Source: an uncultured Flavobacteriaceae bacterium
Lineage (GTDB): Bacteria; Bacteroidota; Bacteroidia; Flavobacteriales; Flavobacteriaceae
Length of the DNA: 64,000 bases
Direction of reading: 5' to 3'
Assembly (NCBI GenBank): GCA_947494715.1
Contig: CANLWG010000015.1
Location: 1 to 64,000, forward strand
Positions 37,702-48,316 of the stretch are shown here, piece after piece. The notes under the pieces were generated by a model. That model searched no databases and had not been told where the DNA came from. It saw nothing but the letters and a program-made list of their open reading frames with translations. The position numbers were made by a program, and so were the translations under genes. Each line of letters begins with the position of its first letter. Position 1 is the stretch's first letter.

Positions 37702-40700
37702 ATGAAATTAAAAAGCATTTTATTGTCGATTTCATTTTTTATGTTTCAACTTGTAGTATTCGCACAGGATATTACGGTATCTGGAACAATATTGGACAAT
37801 ACAGGCAATCTATTGCCCGGGGCCTCAATAATTGTAAAGGGAACTACAATAGGCACACAGACTGATTTTGATGGGGATTTTACCCTTGCCGATGTACCAA
37901 CTGATGCAATCCTAGTGATCAGTTACATTGGTTACTCGACCCAAGAGATTCCGGTCAATGGACAGAGTACCATTAACATAACGCTACAAGAGGACACGCA
38001 AGCGTTGGATGAAGTAGTAGTTGTGGGGTATGGTACACAGAAAAAGGCTGATTTAACCGGTGCAATTACCACGATTAAATCGGAAGATATTACCAAAACA
38101 CCTGCAGGTGCACCCATGCAATCGCTCCAAGGAAAAGTAGCAGGTTTACAAGTTGTAACCAGTGGTGCCCCAGGTGCAGCACCTACTATCAGGGTTCGTG
38201 GTATTGGTTCTTATGATAACAATATCGGAGATGATTTTGATCCCTCCACACCGCTGTATATTGTTGATGGTGCCTTTTACGATGACATCGATTTTTTGAA
38301 CAATGAAGACATCGAGACCATTTCAGTGCTTAAGGATGCTTCTGCCTCTGCCATTTATGGGGTAAGGGCGGCAAATGGGGTAGTCTTGATCCAGACCAAA
38401 TCCGGGAAAAAGAATCAAAAGGCCCAAATTACATATAACGGGTATCAGGGTGTCCAAGTAGCCCAAAATGTGGTAAGGCTATCCAATTCGGAACAATTTG
38501 CCACTGTTGCAAGAGAATCGGGTTCCGATGCGGAAGCACAGTTCATTGAAAATGCCATACAGCGCTATGGACGGAGCAGGATAAATCCCAACATACCGGC
38601 TGTAAATACGGATTGGTACGATTTGATTTTGCGCCATGCCCTAATACAAAACCATAGTTTGGGAGCTACGGGAGGATCCGAAAACGCTACCTATTCCCTA
38701 GGATTAAATTATTTTGAGCAGGAAGGGGTGCTCAGGATGAAGAATGATTTTGAACGATTTAACATTAGGGGCAAGCTAAATGTAGATCTAAGCGACAGAC
38801 TGCAGGTAGGAATTTCCACCCTTTTTAGCAACGCCACGCGTTTCCGACCGGAAGAAGCCGCCTTTGCCTCTGCTTATTCCGCGGTACCGGTAATGCCAGT
38901 CCTTGACCCTTCCAAAACGGATGCGTTTCCTAGACCCTACGCCAATGCCCAGGACTTAGGATACAGGGGCCCACAAAACCCCTTTCCGCTCATGGAGAAT
39001 GCAGAAAATAGGGATAGAATACGAAATACCTTAATGGCACTAGATCTTAGTTACCAAGTCATCCCTGAAAAATTGACCTTTAAAACGGCGTATTACCACA
39101 ACTTTGAAACTATAGAGACCAGGGAATTAAAGTTTCCTTATTTCTTTGGTACCGGAAACGCCTTCAGGGAAAATGCGGAATTAATTAAAAAGAATGAAAC
39201 CTTCTCAGAGCAGACTTGGGACAATACCCTTACCTATAACGACAGTTTTGGAAAGCATAATCTGACCGTTTTGGGAGGTACCGCTTTTAGGGATTTGTCC
39301 TATGAACAATTGGAAGCGAAAGGATTGAATTTTCCTACCGGTCCCGGAATCGGGAACGAAGCTTATTTCCTGGATTTGGCCCAGACCATTGTGGATGTAG
39401 AAAACAATACCAGGGTTACCGGGGACGATGGAAGACGGGAATATTTTCTCTCCTATTTCGGGCGTGTCGCCTATAATTTTGATAATAAGTATTTATTGTA
39501 TGGCACATTCCGTGCAGACGGCACTAGTAAATATCAGGAAAAATGGGGGTATTTTCCTGCTTTTGGAGCAGGTTGGGTAGTTTCCGAGGAGCCCTTTATG
39601 CAGAACAATGGCATTTTCGATTTCTTGAAGTTAAGGGCCAGTTGGGGTGAATTGGGGAACGCCAACGTCGCGGCAAGTGAGGGAGACATTACCTCTGAAG
39701 AGGTTCTCGCAAACTTTGGCGATACGCCGTTTTCGGGTACGGTCACAAGTAGTGATTTTGTCGCCTTACGATGGGAGAGAACCGCGGAGACCAACTTTGG
39801 TCTTACAGCAAGGTTATTCGATAACCAATTGTCCATAGAATCCGATTATTACATCAGGGATACCGAAGATGCGGTAATTCCGGTTTCCAGACTTTTGGTA
39901 GCAGGAGAATTGAGACAGAACGTTGGAGGAATACGAAACTCCGGTTTTGAGTTGGCATTGAATTGGAATAAGCAGGTTTCACCCGATTTCAGTTATACGA
40001 TCGGGGGCAATATAGCCACCTTAAAAAACGAAGTGTTGGATTTGGACGGCCAGGAAAATCTCCTTACCGGTGGGGATACCGCCCAACGATCCATAGTAGG
40101 GAGATCCATAAATCACTTTTTTGGACTTGAAGTAGATGGAGTCTATCAGACCCCCGAGGAGATTCAATCCGATCCCGCGGCCGTTGCCGCAATCGCCGGT
40201 GGACGTACCATAGAGCCTGGTGATCTTAGATACGTGGACCATAGCGGGGATGGATTGATCGATGCACAGGACAGGGTAGACCTTGGATCGTATTTGCCTT
40301 CCTATACCTTTGGCTTTAACTTAGGGATTAATTACAAGGCTTTTGATTTTTCCTTGAACGTTATTGGACAAGGAGGTCATGTCATTGCAAACATGAGACG
40401 CTTTGCCATACGACAGACACCGGATCCCAATATTGATCGGGATTTTGCCCTAAACCGATGGACAGGTCCAGGGAGTACCAATAGCTATCCCTCTGCCCGG
40501 GGAATAAAAAACTCCTGGAGCAATGAATTTTTGAACAGTTTTTTTGTTGAAGATGGCGATTTTGTCCGTCTACAGAACGTTACCCTCGGTTACACATTGC
40601 CTGGACTCACAGGAAAATTTGCACCAAAGATTCGACTTTACCTGACTGCCGAACGGCCTCTGACCTTGTTTGATTACAACGGCTTCTCCCCTGAGGTTGC

Positions 40701-40770
40701 GAATGGTAGGGATCAACAAACCTATCCTTTAGCCGGAGTATATACGTTTGGCATGAACATTAAAATTTAA
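37702..40770 (+). CDS. SusC/RagA-type TonB-linked outer membrane protein
   Basis: Carboxypeptidase-like N-domain, LDEVVVVGYGTQKKADLTGAI, terminal TFGMNIKI. Confidence 0.96.
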   Translation: MKLKSILLSISFFMFQLVVFAQDITVSGTILDNTGNLLPGASIIVKGTTIGTQTDFDGDFTLADVPTDAILVISYIGYSTQEIPVNGQSTINITLQEDTQALDEVVVVGYGTQKKADLTGAITTIKSEDITKTPAGAPMQSLQGKVAGLQVVTSGAPGAAPTIRVRGIGSYDNNIGDDFDPSTPLYIVDGAFYDDIDFLNNEDIETISVLKDASASAIYGVRAANGVVLIQTKSGKKNQKAQITYNGYQGVQVAQNVVRLSNSEQFATVARESGSDAEAQFIENAIQRYGRSRINPNIPAVNTDWYDLILRHALIQNHSLGATGGSENATYSLGLNYFEQEGVLRMKNDFERFNIRGKLNVDLSDRLQVGISTLFSNATRFRPEEAAFASAYSAVPVMPVLDPSKTDAFPRPYANAQDLGYRGPQNPFPLMENAENRDRIRNTLMALDLSYQVIPEKLTFKTAYYHNFETIETRELKFPYFFGTGNAFRENAELIKKNETFSEQTWDNTLTYNDSFGKHNLTVLGGTAFRDLSYEQLEAKGLNFPTGPGIGNEAYFLDLAQTIVDVENNTRVTGDDGRREYFLSYFGRVAYNFDNKYLLYGTFRADGTSKYQEKWGYFPAFGAGWVVSEEPFMQNNGIFDFLKLRASWGELGNANVAASEGDITSEEVLANFGDTPFSGTVTSSDFVALRWERTAETNFGLTARLFDNQLSIESDYYIRDTEDAVIPVSRLLVAGELRQNVGGIRNSGFELALNWNKQVSPDFSYTIGGNIATLKNEVLDLDGQENLLTGGDTAQRSIVGRSINHFFGLEVDGVYQTPEEIQSDPAAVAAIAGGRTIEPGDLRYVDHSGDGLIDAQDRVDLGSYLPSYTFGFNLGINYKAFDFSLNVIGQGGHVIANMRRFAIRQTPDPNIDRDFALNRWTGPGSTNSYPSARGIKNSWSNEFLNSFFVEDGDFVRLQNVTLGYTLPGLTGKFAPKIRLYLTAERPLTLFDYNGFSPEVANGRDQQTYPLAGVYTFGMNIKI

Positions 40771-40781
40771 AGAAAATAGCT

Positions 40782-42335
40782 ATGATACATTTAAAAATGA
40801 ACAGACTACCGTTGTTTTTGGCTTTGATAGGAATACTACTTACAGGTTGTTCGGAACAATTGGACCAACCCCAGCTTAATAAGGATTTTAGTGGAGGAGC
40901 CGATTTTTCAAGGACCGAGGATATGATTTTCTCCCTAATCGGAATTTATCGCGAGGTCAATAGCCGGGGATGGGAACAGCCTTTGGTTGTTTCTACCCGT
41001 GGAGACGATGTAAACGCTGCCGGTGATCAACAGGGGCTTATCAATCAAGATCGCTACATTTATGACAACTCCTTTTTCGGTTCAAGAACGTTTTGGGAAA
41101 CCTATTATACCGATATCATCACGGCCCATACAGGTATGGAACAGATTGAAAGGTATCAGGAATTTGCAGATGATGCGGGAATTGTACTGGGCAATCAATA
41201 TATTGCAGAGGCCAAGGTATTAAGGGCATTGTTGCTCTTTCAACTTTCCCAGGTATATGGGGACGTCTTTATTCCGGAATCTTCGGACCTAAGTGCTTTT
41301 GAAGATATAACCGAAGTGCCCACAAAGGATCAGGTGATGCAACATATTTCTGATCAGATGGACCAGGCCATTCCCCTTTTACCGGATATGCGCCCCAATG
41401 AACGTACCGATCTACCTGGCGGTGTCACGAGATACACAGCCCTAATGATCAAGGCGGCTGCAAATCAGGAATTGGAGAACTATCAGATCGTCGCCGATGC
41501 AACGGGCCAGATTATCAATTCAGGCAAATTCAGTCTTTTTGATGATTTTTACGAACTGTTCAAAACACCTGGTAAACTAAGTGACGAAAGCCTGTTCGAG
41601 TTCCAATATTCAGATTTCGGACAAGGACAGGGAGATCGGGTAGGGCATCTTTATGCACCTTACGGCCCTCAATCTTGGGATCCTACTGTTGCCGGTGCCA
41701 GTAATGGTTGGGGCTTCTTTGAGCCCACGTTGAAATTCGTAGAGTTTATGTTGGATAGAGGAGAAAATGTTCGCCTAGAGACTTCTGTGTTCTTTAGTCA
41801 AAGAGGAATCGACAGCCTAATAGCGACAACACCATATACGGAAACCACCTTACCAGCTATTGTATCGCCTACAACAAGGGATGGAGATACAAATACTTCA
41901 GGTGTACGATCTATATTTTCCAGTGGAAAGCATTATTTGCCTACCAATCAATTAATTACGGGGCGTACAGCTTACGGAAGTAACAAAAACTATATCGTTT
42001 TCCGGTATGCAGAAACGCTTTTAATGTATGCCGAAGCCTTGCTTCAGGGAGCTTCCGGTTCCGGCCTTACCGCTGATCAGGCCGTGAATCTCGTAAGGGA
42101 GCGAGCTGGCATACCCTCCTTGTCCGGTGTTACGTTAGATGACGTGGTAGATGAAAAATATGCGGAACTGGCCATGGAGTGGGGCAAACGGTTTTTTGAT
42201 ATGGTTCGATTGGGTAGAAATGATGAATTGAGTTATGGAGGAAGGACTTTTACCCAAAACAGGGCCTTTGTAACCTACCACCAAGAACAGATCGATGAAT
42301 TCCCTATTCTGGGTGACATAGTAAATAATAGATAA
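40782..42335 (+). CDS. SusD/RagB-type surface glycan-binding lipoprotein
   Basis: LIGILLTGCSEQ lipobox; YAETLLMYAEALLQ; ELAMEWGKRFFDMVRLGR. Confidence 0.95.
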   Translation: MIHLKMNRLPLFLALIGILLTGCSEQLDQPQLNKDFSGGADFSRTEDMIFSLIGIYREVNSRGWEQPLVVSTRGDDVNAAGDQQGLINQDRYIYDNSFFGSRTFWETYYTDIITAHTGMEQIERYQEFADDAGIVLGNQYIAEAKVLRALLLFQLSQVYGDVFIPESSDLSAFEDITEVPTKDQVMQHISDQMDQAIPLLPDMRPNERTDLPGGVTRYTALMIKAAANQELENYQIVADATGQIINSGKFSLFDDFYELFKTPGKLSDESLFEFQYSDFGQGQGDRVGHLYAPYGPQSWDPTVAGASNGWGFFEPTLKFVEFMLDRGENVRLETSVFFSQRGIDSLIATTPYTETTLPAIVSPTTRDGDTNTSGVRSIFSSGKHYLPTNQLITGRTAYGSNKNYIVFRYAETLLMYAEALLQGASGSGLTADQAVNLVRERAGIPSLSGVTLDDVVDEKYAELAMEWGKRFFDMVRLGRNDELSYGGRTFTQNRAFVTYHQEQIDEFPILGDIVNNR

Positions 42336-42349
42336 AAATTGTTGAAAAA

Positions 42350-44131
42350 ATGAAAGCAATAAAGTACTGTATTACAAGTTTGGTCGCCATGATGTTGTTT
42401 TATGGCTGTGACCAGGGTATAGATGGCATTACAGAAGTTGATCCGGGGCCGGATGCCTCGGCACCCCAGATAAAGATCAATTCCCCTGCCGATGGGTTAT
42501 CGCTAAAGGTAAATGAAGAGTTAACCAGCGTACCTATTCGGTTTGAAGCGACTGATGATATTGAATTAGGATCCATAAGGGTCATTATGGATGGCACACA
42601 AATAGCCAGTTATTCAAGTTTTAAGGATTATCGCCGCTTTGTCGTAGAGGATCTGGTTTATGATGGGATTGATGATGGAACACACGAGTTTGCGGTTTCC
42701 GCAACGGACTTGGATGGTAAGACCACTACCGAAACTACCTCTTTTGTAAAAGAACCTGCTTACATACCCAAGTACGCTGGAGAAATTCTATTCGTTCCCT
42801 TTGATGGCGACTATACGGATCTGATTAGTTTTGAAAAACCTACGGTAGAAGGCAATCCGGGTTTTACCGACGAAAGTCTTAATGGCCCCAGTGCATATTC
42901 CGGAGCGGCCGATTCTTATTTAACCTTTTCCACCGATCGATTTAAAAACGCAGAGTTTAGTGCCATTTTTTGGTTAAAGATAAACGCGGTACCTGATCGG
43001 GCCGGAGTATTAGTTATGGGGCCACCATTAAATGCAACAGGAGGTAATGATTTGACCAAAGGCTTTCGCTTTTTTAGAGAAAATGCAGGAGGTAATCAGC
43101 GTTTTAAACTAAACGTAGGCTCCGGCGATTCAGGTACTTGGTTTGATGGTGGTGAGGCTGCCGATGTGGATCCCGCCGCGGATAAATGGGTGAATATGGC
43201 CTTTACGATTTCCAACACTGAGGCCATAGTTTATATTGATGGAGAAGTTATAAAGGAAGGACCACTTATTGGTGGTGTTGATTGGACGGACTGTAATGTA
43301 CTTTCTATCATGTCCGGGGCACCGAACTTCACGGGCTGGAACCATTGGTCCGATGAAAGCTATATGGATGAGTTACGGATTTTTGATAGGGCAATTACGC
43401 AGGAAGAAGTACAGATCATCATTCAAGATGATTCTGGAGCAGCGCCTCCTTTGTACGATGCCACCTTTGATGGTGAAATGTTCTATATGCCCTTTGATGG
43501 AGACTACAAAAATCTTTTTACCGATACTGAAGCAACCGCAGAAGGAAATCCAGGTTTTGCAGGAGAAAGTGCGGCTGGAAGCGATGCTTATGCCGGTGCC
43601 GCGGATTCCTATCTCACTTTCCCTACCAACGGATTGACTACAAATCAGTTTAGTGCAACCATGTGGTATAAAGTAAACGCCGATCCGGATCGTGCGGGAA
43701 TCTTGGTCATGGGTCCCCCTATGATAAACGATGGGGCCGACAATGACCTCACAAAGGGATTCCGATTTTTTAGGGAAAATGCAGGAGGTAACCAGCGTTT
43801 CAAACTCAACGTAGGTTCCGGTGTCGGAGGCACTTGGTTCGATGGCGGGGAAGCCGCCGATGTAAACCCAGCTACCGAAGAATGGATTCATTTAGCATTC
43901 ACTATATCGGATACGGAGGCCGTAGTATATATTGATGGTGAAGTGGTCTCACAAGGTGCATTCGATGGGGTGGATTGGACTGATTGCGATGTGCTTTCCA
44001 TTATGTCCGGTGCACCGAATTTCACCCAATGGAACCATTGGTCAGATTTGAGCCTTATTGATGAGTTACGCCTTTATGATAAAGCGTTGACGCAGGAAGA
44101 AGTACAAAATATCAGAGATTCCGATCTGTAA
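42350..44131 (+). CDS. Lipoprotein with Ig-like N-terminus and two tandem LamG/concanavalin-like domains
   Basis: Near-duplicate segments (GFRFFRENAGGNQRFKLNVGSG occurs twice; VLSIMSGAPNFT.WNHWSD occurs twice). Confidence 0.9.
   Translation: MKAIKYCITSLVAMMLFYGCDQGIDGITEVDPGPDASAPQIKINSPADGLSLKVNEELTSVPIRFEATDDIELGSIRVIMDGTQIASYSSFKDYRRFVVEDLVYDGIDDGTHEFAVSATDLDGKTTTETTSFVKEPAYIPKYAGEILFVPFDGDYTDLISFEKPTVEGNPGFTDESLNGPSAYSGAADSYLTFSTDRFKNAEFSAIFWLKINAVPDRAGVLVMGPPLNATGGNDLTKGFRFFRENAGGNQRFKLNVGSGDSGTWFDGGEAADVDPAADKWVNMAFTISNTEAIVYIDGEVIKEGPLIGGVDWTDCNVLSIMSGAPNFTGWNHWSDESYMDELRIFDRAITQEEVQIIIQDDSGAAPPLYDATFDGEMFYMPFDGDYKNLFTDTEATAEGNPGFAGESAAGSDAYAGAADSYLTFPTNGLTTNQFSATMWYKVNADPDRAGILVMGPPMINDGADNDLTKGFRFFRENAGGNQRFKLNVGSGVGGTWFDGGEAADVNPATEEWIHLAFTISDTEAVVYIDGEVVSQGAFDGVDWTDCDVLSIMSGAPNFTQWNHWSDLSLIDELRLYDKALTQEEVQNIRDSDL
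42781..44110 (+). repeat. Internal tandem duplication of a LamG-like domain
   Basis: Two units, approx. 42781-43435 and 43470-44110, conserved at protein level. Confidence 0.85.
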
Positions 44132-44169
44132 AAAATAGTTGTAAGTTAGTTTGAGTTAGTTTAGTTTTC

Positions 44170-45537
44170 ATGAGGTTAATTTTAACTGTAATGGCCATTG
44201 CTTCGCTGTTGTTTGGTTGCAATGGCCATTTTTCTACAAAAGAAAAATCTACAAATACCATTTCCAAAACAATTGAATGGTCGGATAGTATGCTGCTGGA
44301 TACCATCCAAAAACAGACTTTCAATTATTTCTGGGACGGAGCCGAACCTATTTCCGGATTGGCCAGGGAACGTATCCATTTGGACAATATATATCCAACA
44401 CATGACAAGGATATCATTACCATTGGAGGATCCGGTTTCGGATTGATGGCTATCCTAGTGGGAATTGAACGCGGATTTATAACCCGTGGACAAGCCTTGG
44501 AACGCTTTGAGAGAGCTGTTGATTTTTTGGCGACGGCCGATCGTTTTCATGGGGCCTGGCCCCATTGGTTAATGCCCAACGGAGAAGTGGCTCCCTTTAG
44601 TGCTAAAGATGACGGAGGAGATTTGGTCGAAACCGCATTTTTGATTCAAGGGCTCTTAACCGTAAGCGAGTACTTTAAAAATGGGAATGAAAGGGAAAAA
44701 CAACTTTCCCATAAAATCCAAAAACTCTGGGAAGAAGTAGAATGGGATTGGTACACCAAGAATGGAGAGGATGTACTCTATTGGCATTGGTCTCCTAAGT
44801 ACGGCTGGGAAATGAACTTTCCCGTGGGCGGATACAATGAATGCCTGATTATGTATATTTTGGCGGCGGCCTCTCCTACATATCCCATACAAAAAGAAGT
44901 ATATGAAAAGGGATGGGCACGAGATGGAGCCATAACCAAGGATACCATTTTCTATGACCTGGAAACTGAACTTGATCATTACGAGCATGACGAATCTCCG
45001 GTAGGTCCACTTTTCTGGGCCCATTATTCGTATTTGGGACTTGACCCCAACGGACTCACCGATCAATTTGCAGATTATTGGAAGGTGAACAAAAACCACG
45101 CCCTAACCCACTATAAATATTGTGTAGATAATCCACATAATTATAAAGGTTATGGCCCTAATTGCTGGGGCCTAACATCCAGCTACTCCATAAAGGGTTA
45201 TGCCGGACACCGGCCCGATAAAGACCTTGGGGTAATTTCTCCCACGGCCGCATTGTCATCGATGCCATATACTCCAAAACAAAGCATAGCATTTTTACGA
45301 TATATGTATACCGAACAAGACACGCTCATCGGTAAATTCGGTCCATATGATGCCTTTAGTTTGGAGCATGATTGGTACTTGCCCCGTTATTTGGCCATAG
45401 ATCAAGGGCCTATCCCAGTAATGATAGAAAATTACAGAAGTGGATTGCTTTGGAAGCTATTCATGAAGAACCAGGATGTTGCCAAGGGATTGGATAAATT
45501 GGGTTTTGATAGCTCTAAGACACAAATAGCATTATGA
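44170..45537 (+). CDS. Glucoamylase-like domain protein, GH144-like (copy 1)
   Basis: Lipobox; QTFNYFWDGAEPISGLARER, TADRFHGAWPHW, DDGGDLVETAFLIQGLL, AIDQGPIPVMIENYRSGLLWKLFM. Confidence 0.88.
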   Translation: MRLILTVMAIASLLFGCNGHFSTKEKSTNTISKTIEWSDSMLLDTIQKQTFNYFWDGAEPISGLARERIHLDNIYPTHDKDIITIGGSGFGLMAILVGIERGFITRGQALERFERAVDFLATADRFHGAWPHWLMPNGEVAPFSAKDDGGDLVETAFLIQGLLTVSEYFKNGNEREKQLSHKIQKLWEEVEWDWYTKNGEDVLYWHWSPKYGWEMNFPVGGYNECLIMYILAAASPTYPIQKEVYEKGWARDGAITKDTIFYDLETELDHYEHDESPVGPLFWAHYSYLGLDPNGLTDQFADYWKVNKNHALTHYKYCVDNPHNYKGYGPNCWGLTSSYSIKGYAGHRPDKDLGVISPTAALSSMPYTPKQSIAFLRYMYTEQDTLIGKFGPYDAFSLEHDWYLPRYLAIDQGPIPVMIENYRSGLLWKLFMKNQDVAKGLDKLGFDSSKTQIAL

Positions 45538-46919
45538 ATAGATTGTTAGGTATTTTCTTCATTTTAGTATGGATGACGGCTTGTTCTTCCGATGACCAAA
45601 ATGGTCCTATTGGCGTATCCCAAATTCCAGAACCACCTAAGGATAACGTACCTGATGAACCTATTCTAAACGATGAAGAGCTCCTAGATCTTACCCAACG
45701 TGAAACATTCAAGTACTTCTGGGACTTTGCGGAAGTCAATTCCGGTGGAGCTCGGGAAAGGTATCATCCTAATGAGCCAACCAGAGACCAATATGTGGTT
45801 GCCACGGGAGGTACCGGTTTTGGACTAATGGGTATGTTGGTGGGTATGGAAAGAGGATTTATAACCCGCGAGGAGGGCATAGAAAGGCTAGCAGGATTAT
45901 TGGATTTTTTGGAAACAGCCGACCGTTTTCATGGCGCATGGCCCCATTGGATGGATGGTAGATCCGGTAACGTCATTCCTTTTAGCCCCTTGGACAATGG
46001 TGGTGATTTGGTCGAAACTGCATTTTTGGCCCAAGGACTAATATGTATAAAAGAGTATTTTAAGAATGGCAGCAATACCGAAAAGGCATTGGCGGATAAA
46101 GCCGATGTATTGTGGAAAGGAATAGAATGGGATTGGTATACCCAGAACAAAGATGCATTATATTGGCATTGGAGCCCCAATCATGGTTTTGCCATCAATT
46201 TTGAATTAAAAGGATACAATGAGGTGCTCATCACCTATGTGTTGGCAGCGGCTTCTCCAGATTTTGGTATATCCAAGGAAACATATGTCAATGGATGGGC
46301 TTCCAATGGCCAAATCAAGTCTTCGGATACCCAATACAATCTTCCATTGTTGGTAGACCATGCGGGCAATGCACCGTTGGGCGGGCCCTTGTTCTGGGCA
46401 CATTATTCCTATCTGGGATTAAATCCAAAAGGTCTTACCGACGGATTTGTAGATTATTGGGATGTAAACGTAAACCATACCAAAATCAACTACAATTATT
46501 GCGTTGAAAACCCTAAGAACTATTCCGGTTATGGGGAAGATGTTTGGGGTCTTACGGCAAGTTATTCCAGAAGCAATGATGGGAGTATCGGTTACAACGC
46601 CCATAGTCCAAGTAATGATACCGGAGTTATTTCCCCAACGGCTGCCATAAGCTCAATCCCTTATACACCTAACGAATCCTTGAAGGCTTTGCATTATTTC
46701 TATAAAAATAAGGATAGACTTTTAGGGCCGGCAGGTTTTTATGATGCTTTTAGCCCCCATTATAATTTTTGGGTGGCCGAGGCCTATCTAGTCATAGATC
46801 AGGGCCCTATTATTGTGATGATTGAAAATCACAGAACTGGTTTGCTTTGGAAGTTATTCATGGGTAACCAGGAGGTTCGGCACGGACTGGAACGATTGGG
46901 TTTTAAATTCACTAATTGA
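45534..46919 (+). CDS. Glucoamylase-like domain protein, GH144-like (copy 2)
   Basis: Same motif set: ETFKYFWDFAEVNSGGARERY, TADRFHGAWPHW, VIDQGPIIVMIENHRTGLLWKLFM. Confidence 0.88.
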   Translation: MNRLLGIFFILVWMTACSSDDQNGPIGVSQIPEPPKDNVPDEPILNDEELLDLTQRETFKYFWDFAEVNSGGARERYHPNEPTRDQYVVATGGTGFGLMGMLVGMERGFITREEGIERLAGLLDFLETADRFHGAWPHWMDGRSGNVIPFSPLDNGGDLVETAFLAQGLICIKEYFKNGSNTEKALADKADVLWKGIEWDWYTQNKDALYWHWSPNHGFAINFELKGYNEVLITYVLAAASPDFGISKETYVNGWASNGQIKSSDTQYNLPLLVDHAGNAPLGGPLFWAHYSYLGLNPKGLTDGFVDYWDVNVNHTKINYNYCVENPKNYSGYGEDVWGLTASYSRSNDGSIGYNAHSPSNDTGVISPTAAISSIPYTPNESLKALHYFYKNKDRLLGPAGFYDAFSPHYNFWVAEAYLVIDQGPIIVMIENHRTGLLWKLFMGNQEVRHGLERLGFKFTN

Positions 46920-46920
46920 G

Positions 46921-48306
46921 ATGATGAATAAAAGACTTGGAATAGTAGTATGGTCCTGCTTCCTTCTTTTAGCTTGCAGCTCTTCCGACAATGGCTCCGG
47001 TCCGATTGGCTTATCTCAGCTTCCCTCGGAAGAAGAACCACCTCCAATAGAGGATAACATTACTGATGAAGAGTTGTTAGACATCACTCAAAGAGAGACT
47101 TTCAGATATTTCTGGGATTTCGCGGAAGCAAATACCGGTTGTGCCAGGGAACGATACTTTGTAGATGATCCTTCATATGATGCCAACACAGTGACCATAG
47201 GAGGTACAGGCTTTGGGTTGATGGCCCTCTTGGTAGGAATTGAACGCGATTTTATAAGTAGAACGGAAGGAGTAGAAAGACTACAGCAAATACTTGATTT
47301 TCTGGAAACTGCTGATCGCTTTCATGGCGCCTGGCCGCATTGGCTTGACGGGAGTACCGGTAAGGTCAGACCTTTTAACGCAACAGATGACGGAGGGGAC
47401 ATTGTTGAAACTGCCTTTCTCGTTCAGGGACTAATATGCATACGGGAATACTTTATCAATGGAAATACGGAAGAAAAAGAAATGGCAGCTAGGGTAGACT
47501 CTCTCTGGAAAGCAGTAGAATGGGACTGGTATACCCAAAATCAAAATGGCCTGTTCTGGCATTGGAGCCCTAATAATGGCTTTGTTATGAATTTGGTGCT
47601 GAAGGGATATAATGAAGTCTTGATTGCCTATATCCTTGCAGCTGCTTCACCTGACCACAGCATAGTAAAGGAAGCTTTTACTGAGGGTTGGGCTTCAGAT
47701 GGAGAGATTAAAAGCAATAACGAACAATACGGTCTTCCTTTATTTGTAAGACATGCGCAGTCAGAGGCCTTCGGAGGTCCTTTGTTCTGGGCTCACTATT
47801 CCTACCTCGGGTTTGATTCCCGGGGGCTTTCCGACGAATTTGCCAATTACTGGGACGTCAATGTAAATCACTCAAAGATCAATTATTCCTATTGCGTTCA
47901 GAACCCAAAGAACTTCGAGGCATATGGCCAGGACTGCTGGGGTTTGACATCCAGCTACACCCGAAACCAGGATGGCTCTATAGGATACGCTGCGCACAAA
48001 CCTGGGAACGATCTGGGAATAATCTCCCCAACCGCCGCTTTGAGCTCCATGCCATACACCCCTGAAAGGTCCATGCGGGCGCTGCGGTACTTCTATTCAA
48101 ATAAAGACAAACTTTTGGGTCCGGCCGGATTCTATGATGCCTTTAGCCCAGAGTACAATTTCTGGGTAGCAAGAGGCTATTTGGCCATTGATCAGGGCCC
48201 TATCATTGTGATGATAGAAAATTATCGCACAGGGCTTTTGTGGGACCTCTTTATGCGTAATGAAGACGTTCGTCGAGGCCTTGATTCCCTTGGGTTCAAC
48301 TATTAA
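46921..48306 (+). CDS. Glucoamylase-like domain protein, GH144-like (copy 3; start trimmed from 46822)
   Basis: Same motif set: ETFRYFWDFAEANTGCARERY, TADRFHGAWPHW, AIDQGPIIVMIENYRTGLLWDLFM. Confidence 0.88.
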   Translation: MMNKRLGIVVWSCFLLLACSSSDNGSGPIGLSQLPSEEEPPPIEDNITDEELLDITQRETFRYFWDFAEANTGCARERYFVDDPSYDANTVTIGGTGFGLMALLVGIERDFISRTEGVERLQQILDFLETADRFHGAWPHWLDGSTGKVRPFNATDDGGDIVETAFLVQGLICIREYFINGNTEEKEMAARVDSLWKAVEWDWYTQNQNGLFWHWSPNNGFVMNLVLKGYNEVLIAYILAAASPDHSIVKEAFTEGWASDGEIKSNNEQYGLPLFVRHAQSEAFGGPLFWAHYSYLGFDSRGLSDEFANYWDVNVNHSKINYSYCVQNPKNFEAYGQDCWGLTSSYTRNQDGSIGYAAHKPGNDLGIISPTAALSSMPYTPERSMRALRYFYSNKDKLLGPAGFYDAFSPEYNFWVARGYLAIDQGPIIVMIENYRTGLLWDLFMRNEDVRRGLDSLGFNY

Positions 48307-48316
48307 ATTGAGTAAA

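Noticed and set aside
43373-43891. 172-aa minus-strand ORF inside the LamG lipoprotein
   Set aside because: Antisense shadow of a repeated coding region.
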